A DNA stretch of 64,000 nucleotides from CAYVNU01 sp964453265 (lineage in GTDB: Bacteria; Patescibacteriota; Doudnabacteria; UBA920), in contig CAYVNU010000003.1 of the NCBI GenBank assembly GCA_964453265.1, forward strand, positions 1 to 64,000, written 5' to 3'. Below the pieces are notes generated by a model, which saw nothing but the letters and a program-made list of their open reading frames with translations, searched no databases and was not told where the DNA came from. This document shows, piece by piece, positions 9,007 to 17,652 of the stretch. The position numbers and the translations under genes were made by a program. Each line of letters begins with the position of its first letter. Position 1 is the stretch's first letter.

Positions 9007-12000
9007 TTATTTTTTCTTTTCTTTCTTATATTTCTTGCTGTCTTTTTTAATTTCATCTGCAAACAAAGATGCATCGGGCACCTGCTGAGCTTGCATAACT
9101 TCTCCCGGCACAATAATCTCCGACTCTTCGGAAGCTGAACTTACTACACCACCTTCTCCAAGCAATTCAACATCCAAACACAAGCTTTGTAATTCCTTAA
9201 CCAATACCCTAAAGCTTTCCGGAACGTTTGGCTTTTTTATAGGCTCGCCTTTTACAATCGCTTCGTAAGTTTTACTTCTACCAACCACATCGTCCGATTT
9301 AATCGTTAACATTTCCTGCAAAGTATGAGCCGCACCATAACCTTCAAGCGCCCAGACTTCCATTTCTCCAAACCTCTGTCCGCCGAATTGAGCTTTACCA
9401 CCAAGTGGCTGCTGAGTAATTAAGCTGTACGGACCGGTGCTGCGAGCATGCATTTTATCATCTACCAAATGATGAAGCTTAAGCATATAAGCAACTCCAA
9501 CCGTTACTTTTTCATCAAATTTTTCTCCGGTTTTACCATCGTACAAAACTACTTTTCCGCTTTCAGAAATACAACTCTTTTTTAGTTCCTCTTTAATTTG
9601 AGTTTCCGAAATACCGTCCAAAACCGGCGTAGCAACATTATAACCAAGTCTTCTTGCAGCCATACCTAAGTGAGTTTCCAAAATCTGTCCCAAATTCATA
9701 CGACTAACCACACCAAGAGGATTTAAAATTAAATCCACTGGCGTGCCGTCTTCCATAAATGGCAAATCTTCTACCGGGATAATTTTAGAAATAACGCCTT
9801 TGTTTCCGTGCCTACCGGCCATTTTGTCACCCACCTGAATTTTTCTAAGCACAGCAACAGATACTTGAATAGAACGAATTACTCCAGATGGCAATTTGTC
9901 CCCCGCGTCCCGGCTAAATTCTCTTATATTCACAACCTTACCGTATTCGCCGTGAGGCAAAGTCAAAGAAGTATCTTTTACATCGCGAGATTTTTCACCG
10001 AAAATTACACGTAAAAGTTTTTCTTCTGCTGTTAAATCAGTTTCGCCTTTTGGCGTAATTTTACCTACTAAAATGTCGCCGGCCTTAACCTGTGCGCCAA
10101 TACGTATCACGCCAGTTTCATCTAAATCTTTTAATTTTTCTTCGCCCACATTCGGAATATCCCTTGTAACCTGCTCCGGTCCAAGTTTGGTATCGCGCAC
10201 ATCTATTTTAAAATCGTCAATATGAATTGAAGAATATAAATCTCTTTGTACCACTCTCTCGGAAACTAAAATAGCATCTTCATAGTTTCCACCTTCCCAA
10301 GACATGAACGCCACTAAAACATTTTGCCCCAAAGCCAATTCTCCATTATGAGTCGAGGCACCGTCTGCCAACAAATCGCCTTTCTTAACCTTTTGTCCTT
10401 TAAATACTCTGGCAACTTGGTTTATAGAAGTTGCTGAGTTGGTTCGCAAAAATTTTAATAAATGATATTCTTTTTTCTTGCCTTTTTCTCCGACTACCAC
10501 AATTTTATCGCCCATAGCAGAAACTACTTCACCATCTTCTTCGGCTAAAATAACCTGTCCGCTATCTCTGGCCGCTTTGCCTTCCATACCGGTACCAACA
10601 AAAGGCGCGTCCGGCCTTATGCAGGAAACTGCTTGACGTTGCATGTTGCTTCCCATAAGCGCACGGTTTGCATCGTCATGTTCCAAAAACGGAATAAGCG
10701 AAGTAGTTACGGAAATAATTTGTTTTGGCGATACGTCTAAACAATCAATATCATCTGTCGCCGCAATACTCGGAACGCTCCGAACACGCACACTGGACCT
10801 GGCTGCTTTAAAGTGTTCATTTTCGTCAATTTCAATATTAGACTGCCCAATTACTAACTTTTCTTCTTCGTAAGCATCTAAGTAAATAATTTTTTCAGTC
10901 ACAACCGGCTTTATTCTAATTTCTAAAAGCTGATTGTTCTTGGCAATTTCTTTTGCTTGTTTTTCAGTAATCTCATGTCCAGCAGAAACCACTAAACCAC
11001 CTTTTTCATCTTTAACATCATACAAAGAAATTTGGCCAACCGCGGCTTTACCGTCGTTCTTAACAGCTTTCTTTACCAACCTATATGGAGTTTCTATAAA
11101 GCCAAAATCATTAACCCGAGCATAGGTTGCTAAGTGAGCAACAAGTCCAATGTTAGGACCTTCCGGCGTGGTAATAGGACATAGTCTGCCGTAATGGCTT
11201 CTGTGCACATCTCTAACTTCAAAACCCGCGCGTTCCCTGGAAAGTCCACCCGGACCCATTGCAGAAAGCCTGCGCTTGTGTTCTAACTCAGCCAATGGAT
11301 TTGTTTGGTCCATGAATTGTGACAATTGCGAAGATGAAAAGAATTCCTGCATAGTCGCAACTACCGGTCGCACATGAATTAACTGCGCCGGGGTAACAGT
11401 TTCCAAATCTGCTAACGACATTCTGTCTTTAGCAATTCTCGCCATACGAGCCAAACCGACTCTAAATCTTGTCTGGATTAATTCCCCCACTGCTCTAACG
11501 CGTCGATTAGCCAAATGGTCAATATCATCCGGCGTGCCTTGAGTAATATTTAAACGAATAATTTCTTTTACAACTAAAATTAAATCTTCTTTAGTTAAAA
11601 GCCCGCTTTCATTACCCGAAACATTTAAGCGTTGATTAAATTTATAGCGACCGACAGCAGACAAATCATATCTATCTGCCATAAAAAACATTCCGCTAAT
11701 TAAAGAGCGGGCATTATCAACCGTAGCTAAATCTCCCGGACGAATTCTTTTATAGACTTCTTTAAAACCTTCATCAGCGTTCGTTGAAGCATCTTTTTCC
11801 AAAGTATTTTGAATGTATTTTACATCCGGGTCAGTATCTACATCCGTAAAAGCAGCCAAAATTTCTTCATTGCTAGAAAGGCCGAAAACGCGCAACAAAG
11901 CAGTAATAGGTATTCTTCTTTTTCTATCGATTTTTACACCAATCACACCGGCCGCGTCAGTATCAAGTTCAAGCCATGCGCCACGGTTAGGAATAATTTT

Positions 12001-12492
12001 TCCACCATAATACTGCTTACCGCGAATACTTTCTGCGGAGAAAAATGCGCCCGGGGATTTTATAAGCTGATTAACAACAACACGCTCCACACCATTTATA
12101 ATAAAAGTGCCTCTGGGGGTCATTAACGGAAAATCACCAAAATACACATCTTGTGTTTTTGTTTTTCCGGTAACTTTGTTTATTAATTTCGCGCTTACGT
12201 ACAAAGGAGCTTCAAAAGTCGTATTGCGCTCTCTTGAGGTAAATTCATCATACTTGCTCTTGTCAAAAAAATAATCGCCAAAGTAAAGCTCTAAATTTTT
12301 TCCGGTAAAATCACGAATAGGATTCACTTCACCCAAAAGTTCCTTTAAACCCTTTTCTAAAAACCATTTATAAGAATTTAATTGCACCTCAATTAAATTC
12401 GGCAACAAGGCTTCCTCGTGCCTATTTATAAAATATTTTCTGACTTTAACATCCTGTTTTTCGCTGGCAACTACCTGAGTATTTTTTGACAT
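9007..12492 (-). CDS. rpoB: DNA-directed RNA polymerase subunit beta
   Basis: A 1161-aa beta subunit containing all family blocks. The rifampicin-pocket region FMDQTNPLAELEHKRRLSAMG lies around residues 388-410 and keeps the D, H, R and S positions whose mutation gives resistance in other bacteria. It is followed by RDVHRSHYGRLCPITTPEG. The C-terminal GGQRFGEMEVWALEGYGA block (near residue 1030) contacts beta'. The very C-terminus is a lysine-rich tail (KKDSKKYKKEKKK). The start at 12492 is preceded by AGAGGGGAAC, a fair ribosome-binding site. It is first in the rpoBC operon, with a 240-base leader and a consensus promoter at 12739-12767. The rplJ-rplL genes that often precede rpoB are absent here. 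Confidence 0.99.
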   Translation of the reverse strand: MSKNTQVVASEKQDVKVRKYFINRHEEALLPNLIEVQLNSYKWFLEKGLKELLGEVNPIRDFTGKNLELYFGDYFFDKSKYDEFTSRERNTTFEAPLYVSAKLINKVTGKTKTQDVYFGDFPLMTPRGTFIINGVERVVVNQLIKSPGAFFSAESIRGKQYYGGKIIPNRGAWLELDTDAAGVIGVKIDRKRRIPITALLRVFGLSSNEEILAAFTDVDTDPDVKYIQNTLEKDASTNADEGFKEVYKRIRPGDLATVDNARSLISGMFFMADRYDLSAVGRYKFNQRLNVSGNESGLLTKEDLILVVKEIIRLNITQGTPDDIDHLANRRVRAVGELIQTRFRVGLARMARIAKDRMSLADLETVTPAQLIHVRPVVATMQEFFSSSQLSQFMDQTNPLAELEHKRRLSAMGPGGLSRERAGFEVRDVHRSHYGRLCPITTPEGPNIGLVAHLATYARVNDFGFIETPYRLVKKAVKNDGKAAVGQISLYDVKDEKGGLVVSAGHEITEKQAKEIAKNNQLLEIRIKPVVTEKIIYLDAYEEEKLVIGQSNIEIDENEHFKAARSSVRVRSVPSIAATDDIDCLDVSPKQIISVTTSLIPFLEHDDANRALMGSNMQRQAVSCIRPDAPFVGTGMEGKAARDSGQVILAEEDGEVVSAMGDKIVVVGEKGKKKEYHLLKFLRTNSATSINQVARVFKGQKVKKGDLLADGASTHNGELALGQNVLVAFMSWEGGNYEDAILVSERVVQRDLYSSIHIDDFKIDVRDTKLGPEQVTRDIPNVGEEKLKDLDETGVIRIGAQVKAGDILVGKITPKGETDLTAEEKLLRVIFGEKSRDVKDTSLTLPHGEYGKVVNIREFSRDAGDKLPSGVIRSIQVSVAVLRKIQVGDKMAGRHGNKGVISKIIPVEDLPFMEDGTPVDLILNPLGVVSRMNLGQILETHLGMAARRLGYNVATPVLDGISETQIKEELKKSCISESGKVVLYDGKTGEKFDEKVTVGVAYMLKLHHLVDDKMHARSTGPYSLITQQPLGGKAQFGGQRFGEMEVWALEGYGAAHTLQEMLTIKSDDVVGRSKTYEAIVKGEPIKKPNVPESFRVLVKELQSLCLDVELLGEGGVVSSASEESEIIVPGEVMQAQQVPDASLFADEIKKDSKKYKKEKKK

Positions 12493-12738
12493 GTTTTGTT
12501 CCCCTCTATATATATGTTTAAAACAGAATATATAGGATATTATTTGCGCGCAAAAACCAGAGCTCTTTATTAAACCTTAAAAAGAGCCTATTGTTTTTGG
12601 CTTATTGCTTGTAAATATTTTGCATTCGGGATAATCCCGGTAAAATTTAATGGCTTAATCTTACGCCTAAAGCGAGTTAATTAAGCTTGTGGTTTACAAA
12701 TACTTCGTCCCCAAATCGAGTATTATATTTGCTTATCA
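12493..12738 (-). other. Long untranslated leader of rpoBC
   Basis: About 240 bases lie between the predicted promoter and the rpoB start. The region has several short inverted repeats, including CTCTTT...AAAGAG near 12560-12590, but I recognise no known riboswitch or protein leader. Length and structure suggest room for attenuation-type control, which is inference. Confidence 0.4.
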
Positions 12739-12767
12739 ATACTACATACTTTTAAATACTTTGTCAA
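12739..12767 (-). promoter_or_regulatory. Sigma70-type promoter for rpoBC
   Basis: On the minus strand TTGACA (12762-12767) and TAGTAT (12739-12744) are separated by exactly 17 bases. Confidence 0.7.
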
Positions 12768-12889
12768 CTCTTTTACTAAAAAAATCACAGAAATCAACCC
12801 TTATATCCTAAGTATTCTTAAAAAAACCATTTTTTCTAAACCAAAACAACTAATTTACTCAATTATGTATGAATTATGTCAGAAATCTA

Positions 12890-12918
12890 TTGACAAACTA
12901 TAAAAAAAGTGCTATAAT
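12890..12918 (+). promoter_or_regulatory. Consensus promoter upstream of the ABC exporter
   Basis: TTGACA (12890-12895) and TATAAT (12913-12918) with a 17-base spacer: a perfect sigma70-type promoter. A second TATAAT at 12994-12999 sits 7 bases before the ATG and could give a leaderless transcript, but it has no good -35. Confidence 0.85.
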
Positions 12919-13006
12919 AAGGTCTTTTCCCAATTTTGGCTTATTTGTAAGGATTTTAAATATTTGGTCATTTTAATAGCTTATTTACTGTGGTATAATT
13001 ATTTAA

Positions 13007-13957
13007 ATGGAAAATGTCATTAACATCAAAAGTCTTAGCAAATCATACCCTTTTCCCAAGTCCAAAGGCTTATTTCAAGTTGTAAACAACATAAGTTTCT
13101 CTGTACAAAAGGGCGAAATTTTTGGCATTTTAGGGCCAAATGGTGCCGGCAAAACCACAACTTTGGAAATAATTGAGTGTTTAAAGCCGCAAACTTCGGG
13201 TATTGTTGAAGTTTTAGGCTTTAATAATTTAAAAAACCCAGAAGAAATAAAAAAAAGAATTGGTATTCAGCTACAATCGAGCCAATATTTACACCATTTG
13301 TCATTAAATGAGCTTTTAAAGCTTTTTCAATCTTTATATTCTTCCCCTAACTCAGACACCAAAAAAACCCCAAGCCATTTATTAAAATTGGTAAATTTAG
13401 AAGACAAGGCTAATGCGGAATTTAAAGACCTCTCCGGCGGACAAAAACAGCGTTTTACTATTGCCACTTCTTTAGTCAATGACCCTGAAATCTTATTTTT
13501 GGACGAACCCACTACCGGCCTTGACCCAAAGGCGAGAAGAAACTTATGGGAACTTATAAAAAAAATAAACTTAAGCGGCATTACCATAGTTCTTACCACT
13601 CACTATATGGAAGAGGCTGAATATTTGTGCAACCGCGTAGCTATAATGGACGAGGGCAAGATTTTAGAAACAGACGAGCCTAAAAAATTAATAGATAGGA
13701 TTTCTACGACTACTCAAATTTCTTTTTTATCTACAAACCAAATAAACGAAAATATTTTTAAAGCCCTGCCCGAAGTTACAAAAGTTTTAAACAAATTTCC
13801 CAAAACTATTGTGGAAATATCTTCCCTAGACCATATTAACAAGGTGGTAGATATTTTAAAAACCAATCAAATAAATTTTTCCGGCTTCACAGTAAAAACT
13901 GCCAGCTTAGAAGATGTATATTTGGATTTAACGGGAAAGGAGTATGAAAATGAATAG
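13007..13957 (+). CDS. ABC transporter ATP-binding protein (ABC-2 / DrrA type)
   Basis: A 316-aa ATPase. The nucleotide-binding domain fills about residues 1-225: Walker A GPNGAGKTT near residue 44, signature LSGGQKQR near 144, Walker B ILFLDEPTTGLDP directly after, and the switch histidine in TTHYMEEAEYLC. The last 90 residues form the small C-terminal domain common to DrrA/NodI-like exporters. It overlaps the permease gene by 14 bases, so the two are made together and should form a dimeric exporter. The cargo is unknown; this class moves polyketides, lipids, glycans or bacteriocins out of the cell. No substrate-binding protein is nearby, which supports export. Confidence 0.93.
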   Translation: MENVINIKSLSKSYPFPKSKGLFQVVNNISFSVQKGEIFGILGPNGAGKTTTLEIIECLKPQTSGIVEVLGFNNLKNPEEIKKRIGIQLQSSQYLHHLSLNELLKLFQSLYSSPNSDTKKTPSHLLKLVNLEDKANAEFKDLSGGQKQRFTIATSLVNDPEILFLDEPTTGLDPKARRNLWELIKKINLSGITIVLTTHYMEEAEYLCNRVAIMDEGKILETDEPKKLIDRISTTTQISFLSTNQINENIFKALPEVTKVLNKFPKTIVEISSLDHINKVVDILKTNQINFSGFTVKTASLEDVYLDLTGKEYENE

Positions 13958-14687
13958 TTTTAAAGAACTTTTCCTGGCCAACCTAAAAATTATTTTTAGA
14001 AATCATTCAGGACTTTTTTGGAGTCTAGCAGTTCCTTTGGGTCTATATATTGCCTTAGCGGTTTTACCTATTCCTAATTTGGGTTTTATAAGTTACAAAA
14101 ATTTTGCCTTACCGGGAATAATAACCTACGTAATTATGCAAGGCGGTATTTATACTCTAGCCTACTGGCTAATTGACCTAAAAAGCCGTGGGGTAATAAA
14201 AAGGTTTTTGGCAACGCCAATTAAAAATAGCGAGTTAATATTAAGTGTTATTGCCGCGCGCCTTTGCGTAACACTTCTCCAGTCCGTTCTCATAACTTTG
14301 GTAGGCATAGTATTTTTTGGCGCTCAGTTCGCGGGAAACCTTATTTCGTGCCTGGTACTTATTTTGCTTGGTAGCGGAATATTTTTATGTATTGGGCTTT
14401 TAGTTTCAAATTACGCCGGAAGTTACGAGGCCGCAGCGCCAATTACTTCAAGCATAGGCATGCCATTTGCCTTTTTAGGTAATTTATTTTTACCGGTTGT
14501 ATTTTTGCCAAATATTTTACAAACAGTTTCTAAATTTTTACCAGTTACCTACCTATCAGACGGCCTTCGGCAAGCCTATTTATATGCTTTTGATTTTGAA
14601 AAAATTGGTAAAGACATTTTAATTTTAAGCCTCTGGTTACTTGGTATTTTGCTAATAACCCTTAAAGTTTTTAAATTAAAAGAATAG
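13944..14687 (+). CDS. ABC-2 type transporter permease
   Basis: A 247-aa integral membrane protein with about six hydrophobic segments (clear ones near residues 24-42, 58-76, 98-124, 133-152, 163-185 and 222-240). The pattern and the C-terminal 'LPVTYLSDGLRQAYLY' element match the ABC-2 permease family (DrrB/YadH-like). It would pair with the ATPase encoded just upstream and overlapping it. The gene ends immediately before a bidirectional terminator. Confidence 0.9.
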   Translation: MKMNSFKELFLANLKIIFRNHSGLFWSLAVPLGLYIALAVLPIPNLGFISYKNFALPGIITYVIMQGGIYTLAYWLIDLKSRGVIKRFLATPIKNSELILSVIAARLCVTLLQSVLITLVGIVFFGAQFAGNLISCLVLILLGSGIFLCIGLLVSNYAGSYEAAAPITSSIGMPFAFLGNLFLPVVFLPNILQTVSKFLPVTYLSDGLRQAYLYAFDFEKIGKDILILSLWLLGILLITLKVFKLKE

Positions 14688-14689
14688 TA

Positions 14690-14725
14690 TAAAAAAACTC
14701 TCCGCTACGAGCGGAGAGTTTTTTT
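14690..14725. terminator. Bidirectional terminator between the ABC permease and tsaB
   Basis: CTCTCCGCT (14698-14706) pairs with AGCGGAGAG (14710-14718) around a 3-base loop, with A-run and T-run on the two sides. It serves both convergent units; the tsaB stop codon lies within the stem. Confidence 0.92.
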
Positions 14726-15049
14726 GACTAAATATTTTATTGGAATATTCCAGGCCATACTTAACGCCTGCCCCACCGCAGCGGCTATCCGCAAACCCGT
14801 AAAACTACCCTGGCCTTTGTATACAATAATCTTTTTAAGCTCAATTTTTGGATCTTTAATCTTATTTGATTTCAAAAATATATCCAAGTCATTTAGAATT
14901 TCCGAACTTTCACGAGGCTTCACGGCAAAAGACTTCTGCTTGTCTTTTTTCCCCGATTTAGATAGTTTAAATACTAACTTTCCATATTCAGCGGTATCGA
15001 TCTGCAGGATATTTTTGTCAATTTTGTTCATTTTTGTCATTTTTGTCAT
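14705..15049 (-). CDS. tsaB: TsaB-like protein of tRNA t6A synthesis, half-length
   Basis: A 114-aa protein containing IIVYKGQGSFTGLRIAAAVGQALSMAWNIPI, the TsaB block (usually GPGSFTGLRIG). TsaB is a scaffold partner of TsaD and TsaE in making the t6A base of ANN-decoding tRNAs. Standard TsaB is about 220-230 aa; only the N-terminal half is here, ending right after the conserved block. Shortened TsaB proteins fit a reduced genome, but a loss of function is possible. Its first 13 residues (MTKMTKMNKIDKN) come from a tandem repeat that also forms the end of the overlapping Mur ligase gene, so the true start could be any of Met1, Met4 or Met7. tsaE is present at 40558. Confidence 0.8.
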   Translation of the reverse strand: MTKMTKMNKIDKNILQIDTAEYGKLVFKLSKSGKKDKQKSFAVKPRESSEILNDLDIFLKSNKIKDPKIELKKIIVYKGQGSFTGLRIAAAVGQALSMAWNIPIKYLVKKTLRS

Positions 15050-15053
15050 TTTT
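15012..15053. repeat. GTCATTTTT tandem repeat spanning the murE/tsaB overlap
   Basis: About four copies of a (G)TCATTTTT/GTCAATTTT unit. It encodes NKNDKNDKN at the end of the Mur ligase and MTKMTKMNK at the start of TsaB, in different frames. Confidence 0.8.
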
Positions 15054-16568
15054 ATTTAGTTCTTCTTTCGCTACGCTTACTTCGTCCCATTCTATGCGAT
15101 GGTTCCCGGGCAAAACCAAAAATTGTTCGCTACCCTTGCCGGTAATTAAAACAATATCATTTTCTTTAGCCAGTTTCAACGCTTCAGCTATGGCATAACG
15201 CCTGTCTAAATGCCGCTCTATCCTTTTCTCTTTTCTCTTTTCTCTTAGAACTGTATTTATTCCCTCTTCAATATCTTCCGCTATTCTTTCCGGATCACTA
15301 TCATACACATCGTCGTTGGTGATTATAATGGTGTCAGCAATTTGTGCGGAAATTTGTCCAAATAAAAATCTTTTTTGCACATCGCGGTGCCCGCCCGTTG
15401 AACCAAATACATGGATTAATTTGTTGTGAGGCAAGCTACTTGCAGCCATTAGCGCTGCTTTTATAGAAACCGGTTCGCAACCATAGTCTACAAAAATTTT
15501 AAAGCCTCTATTATTTTCCACTTCTTCCATTCTCCCGCGAATTTTTGTAAAGGTAGATATTGCTTTAGCCGAGTCTTCTAATTTTATACCAAGCTGGTTG
15601 GCTGTGACCGTAGCAAGCAATGCATTGTACAAATTAAATTCGCCGGGCAGTTTAACTTGAAAAGTTACATTGCCAATTTGAAATCCGTCATTCAATTTAT
15701 TCGCCTTAATATAACTAACCCCCTCTAACTCCCGCTTTGACAAGGGGGAGGATTCAGAATTCCCCTCCTCTTTAAAGGAGGGGTTAGGGGAGGTTATATT
15801 TAATCTGGTTGATATTTTTTTCTCCGCATTAAACTGTAAAAACCACTCAGCATTTTCATCATCCCCATTCACAATAATAGTTTTGCTGACTTGCTTACCG
15901 GCTGACACGCTTACCAGCTTACTCGCTGACTCACTTACCGCTTCAAACAACTTTCCTTTCGCCTTTCTATAATTTTCAAACCCGCCGTGCGCTTCTATGT
16001 GAGCGTGAGACAAATTAGTTAAAACTGCTAAGTCAAACTTTATTCCCAAATGTCTGTTTTGCGCCAAGCCCTCCGACGTACATTCCACCACTGCGTATTT
16101 ACAACCGTTATTTAAAATTTGTCTAAGCTGTTTTTGTAAAAGCCACCCGCCCGGCATACTTAAACCGTGTTTGTTTATATATTCCGTTTTCCCGTCAAAA
16201 AAACTTACGGTGGTAATAAACCCCGCTCCACTTTTTATTGTACTTTTTACGTTTGTGTCTTTTGTGCTTAATTCCATAGCAACCTGATCACTACTTTTAA
16301 CATCTGAAAAGTGGGGCGGGGTAAACCCACAACTCTGCTTTCCCTCCTCTCCCTTAAGGGGAGAGGCTGGGTGAGGGTGGTAATTTAAAATGCTCGATAA
16401 CATCTGCACCGTAGTCGACTTCCCTGCCGTTCCAGTAACTCCTACTACAATCATTTTTGATGACGGATTACCAAAATACCAACTCGCCACAATAGCTAAA
16501 AACCCGTGGTAATACGGGCGTAAAAATTTAAGTACTGTATTGGGAATAATTTTTTTTATTAAATTCAT
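15018..16568 (-). CDS. murE: Mur ligase family protein (MurE-like)
   Basis: A 516-aa Mur ligase: ATP-binding loop GVTGTAGKSTT near residue 43, then the central-domain NLSHAHIEAHG and the C-terminal domain VDYGCEPVSIKAAL and GSTGGHRDVQKR. It would add the third amino acid to UDP-MurNAc-dipeptide in the cytoplasm. The N-terminal UDP-binding domain of standard MurE is nearly absent; the P-loop comes within the first 50 residues. The DNPR motif that selects diaminopimelate is replaced by NDDVYDSDPERI, so the added residue cannot be predicted. Three repeat-derived stretches are inserted in frame (about residues 63-88, 208-228 and 258-284). The start overlaps the FemAB stop by 4 bases (ATGA), and its 3' end overlaps tsaB by 32. 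Confidence 0.85.
   Translation of the reverse strand: MNLIKKIIPNTVLKFLRPYYHGFLAIVASWYFGNPSSKMIVVGVTGTAGKSTTVQMLSSILNYHPHPASPLKGEEGKQSCGFTPPHFSDVKSSDQVAMELSTKDTNVKSTIKSGAGFITTVSFFDGKTEYINKHGLSMPGGWLLQKQLRQILNNGCKYAVVECTSEGLAQNRHLGIKFDLAVLTNLSHAHIEAHGGFENYRKAKGKLFEAVSESASKLVSVSAGKQVSKTIIVNGDDENAEWFLQFNAEKKISTRLNITSPNPSFKEEGNSESSPLSKRELEGVSYIKANKLNDGFQIGNVTFQVKLPGEFNLYNALLATVTANQLGIKLEDSAKAISTFTKIRGRMEEVENNRGFKIFVDYGCEPVSIKAALMAASSLPHNKLIHVFGSTGGHRDVQKRFLFGQISAQIADTIIITNDDVYDSDPERIAEDIEEGINTVLREKRKEKRIERHLDRRYAIAEALKLAKENDIVLITGKGSEQFLVLPGNHRIEWDEVSVAKEELNKNDKNDKNEQN
15717..15793. repeat. In-frame palindromic repeat pair inside the Mur ligase gene
   Basis: Two facing CCCTCT/CCTCC-type arms (CTTTGACAAGGGGGAGG and CCCCTCCTCTTTAAAGGAGG) flanked by TAACCCCC and GGGTTAGGGG. 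They encode SPNPSFKEEGNSESSPLSKR, which has no counterpart in the Mur ligase core. Confidence 0.8.
15884..15942. repeat. Tandem GCTGACTTGCTTACC repeat inside the Mur ligase gene
   Basis: About four degenerate copies of a 14-15 base unit (GCTGACTTGCTTACCG). They encode SASKLVSVSAGKQVSK in frame. Confidence 0.75.
16305..16380. repeat. Second palindromic repeat cluster inside the Mur ligase gene
   Basis: CCTCTCCCTTAAGGGGAGAGG (palindromic core 16347-16366) next to GTGGG...CCCAC arms. It encodes HPHPASPLKGEEGKQSCGF just after the P-loop helix. Confidence 0.75.
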
Positions 16569-17602
16569 CTTTTAAACACTCTATTAACCGCTCTTAACAA
16601 ACCATAAAGCCAATATTCAAAAGGCTTAAAAATTATATCATAAGCGCCCGCATATTCCTTAATAGCATTTTCTAATGTTGAAAAGCCTAATTTAAACCGC
16701 ACAAACCCTGGCGTGTCCCCGCCCGCAGTTTCTATACCCCAAAAATCGTATTCAGTAAGACCTGCTACTTTTGCATCTAACATAGCCTTAAAATGAAGTA
16801 AGTACGGCGCCATAAGATTTTTATTTTGGTCTGAGGATCCGCCAAATAAATAAGTACGGGTTTTTCCGTAGTCTATTATTATTGCGCTGGCTAGCAGTTG
16901 CTTGTTGTAAAGCGCCTTATATACATGCAGTTTTAAATCGCCCTGCGGATTCTGAATTGCAAAATAGCTAATTAATTTTTCAAAATAGTCTGGGCTTTGC
17001 GCTTTATAGCCCTGCCTCTGGGAAGTTTTAGCTATTAATTCTACAGCTTCTTTAGCTAAAAGTCCTTTGCCGTTTACTAAATGAAATTCGTCTTTAATTT
17101 CTACGCCATGTTTTTGCGCTAAGCGAATATTGTAACGCGTCTTATGATGCATGTCCGCCAAAAGCTCTTCCTCGCTTTTAGTTAAATCTATAACAAGTGT
17201 TTTCCCCGGTTGAATATTTTTGGTTTTGCTAACTTGCTTATTTGCTAACTTGCTTATTTGTCCCTCTTCTTTAGGCTCTACTCTAATAAAAACCGCATCC
17301 ACAAATTTCTTTTGCAATCCCTGCAGCAACTCGTCACATGTTACCCGTAACCCGTCACCTATTATTGGTCCATAAGGCGCATATAGATAATATTTACCAA
17401 AAGGTAAAGACATTTTTATTAACTGCGCTACCCCTACGGTCTCCCCGCTTTCAACTTGCAACTTTAATCTTGTAACTTGCCGCCCAAGGCCGACCTGCCA
17501 GTCGCCCCATTCCCAACTTTGCAAAAAACTGCCCGCTTCTTGGGCAGCAACAAAATTATTGTATTCGATTTTTTCATTCTCTAATAATTCCTTAAGCTGC
17601 AT
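16565..17602 (-). CDS. FemAB-family peptidoglycan bridge aminoacyltransferase
   Basis: A 345-aa member of the FemABX (GNAT-like) family, which uses aminoacyl-tRNA to add amino acids to the side chain of lipid II. Family signatures are QSWEWGDWQ near residue 28, MHHKTRYNIRLAQKHGVEI near residues 150-168, and the C-terminal 'LAPYLLHFKAMLDAKVAGLTEYDFWGI'. It overlaps the Mur ligase gene, fitting one pathway: build the peptide, then branch it. Two short repeat-derived stretches interrupt it in frame: GDGLRVTCDE near residue 80 and QISKLANKQVSKTK near residue 115. The amino acid added cannot be told. The start follows a 50-base gap from ruvA with a GGTCAATT duplication. Confidence 0.88.
   Translation of the reverse strand: MQLKELLENEKIEYNNFVAAQEAGSFLQSWEWGDWQVGLGRQVTRLKLQVESGETVGVAQLIKMSLPFGKYYLYAPYGPIIGDGLRVTCDELLQGLQKKFVDAVFIRVEPKEEGQISKLANKQVSKTKNIQPGKTLVIDLTKSEEELLADMHHKTRYNIRLAQKHGVEIKDEFHLVNGKGLLAKEAVELIAKTSQRQGYKAQSPDYFEKLISYFAIQNPQGDLKLHVYKALYNKQLLASAIIIDYGKTRTYLFGGSSDQNKNLMAPYLLHFKAMLDAKVAGLTEYDFWGIETAGGDTPGFVRFKLGFSTLENAIKEYAGAYDIIFKPFEYWLYGLLRAVNRVFKR
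17226..17260. repeat. Tandem GCTAACTTGCTTATTT repeat inside the FemAB gene
   Basis: Two near-identical 16-base copies; related to the repeat in the Mur ligase gene at 15884. It encodes KLANKQVSK in frame. Confidence 0.8.
17333..17361. repeat. GTCAC/CCCGTAAC repeat inside the FemAB gene
   Basis: Copies of the word (A)CCCGT(C/A)AC encoding GDGLRVTCDE; the same word recurs in ruvA at 17793. Confidence 0.7.
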
Positions 17603-17630
17603 ATTTTGAAATTTTGTGTCTATAAATCTT

Positions 17631-17648
17631 GGTCAATTCTGGTCAATT
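17631..17648. repeat. GGTCAATT(CT) direct duplication between ruvA and the FemAB gene
   Basis: Two consecutive copies of GGTCAATT separated by CT, filling the gap after the ruvA stop. Confidence 0.6.
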
Positions 17649-17652
17649 AAAA

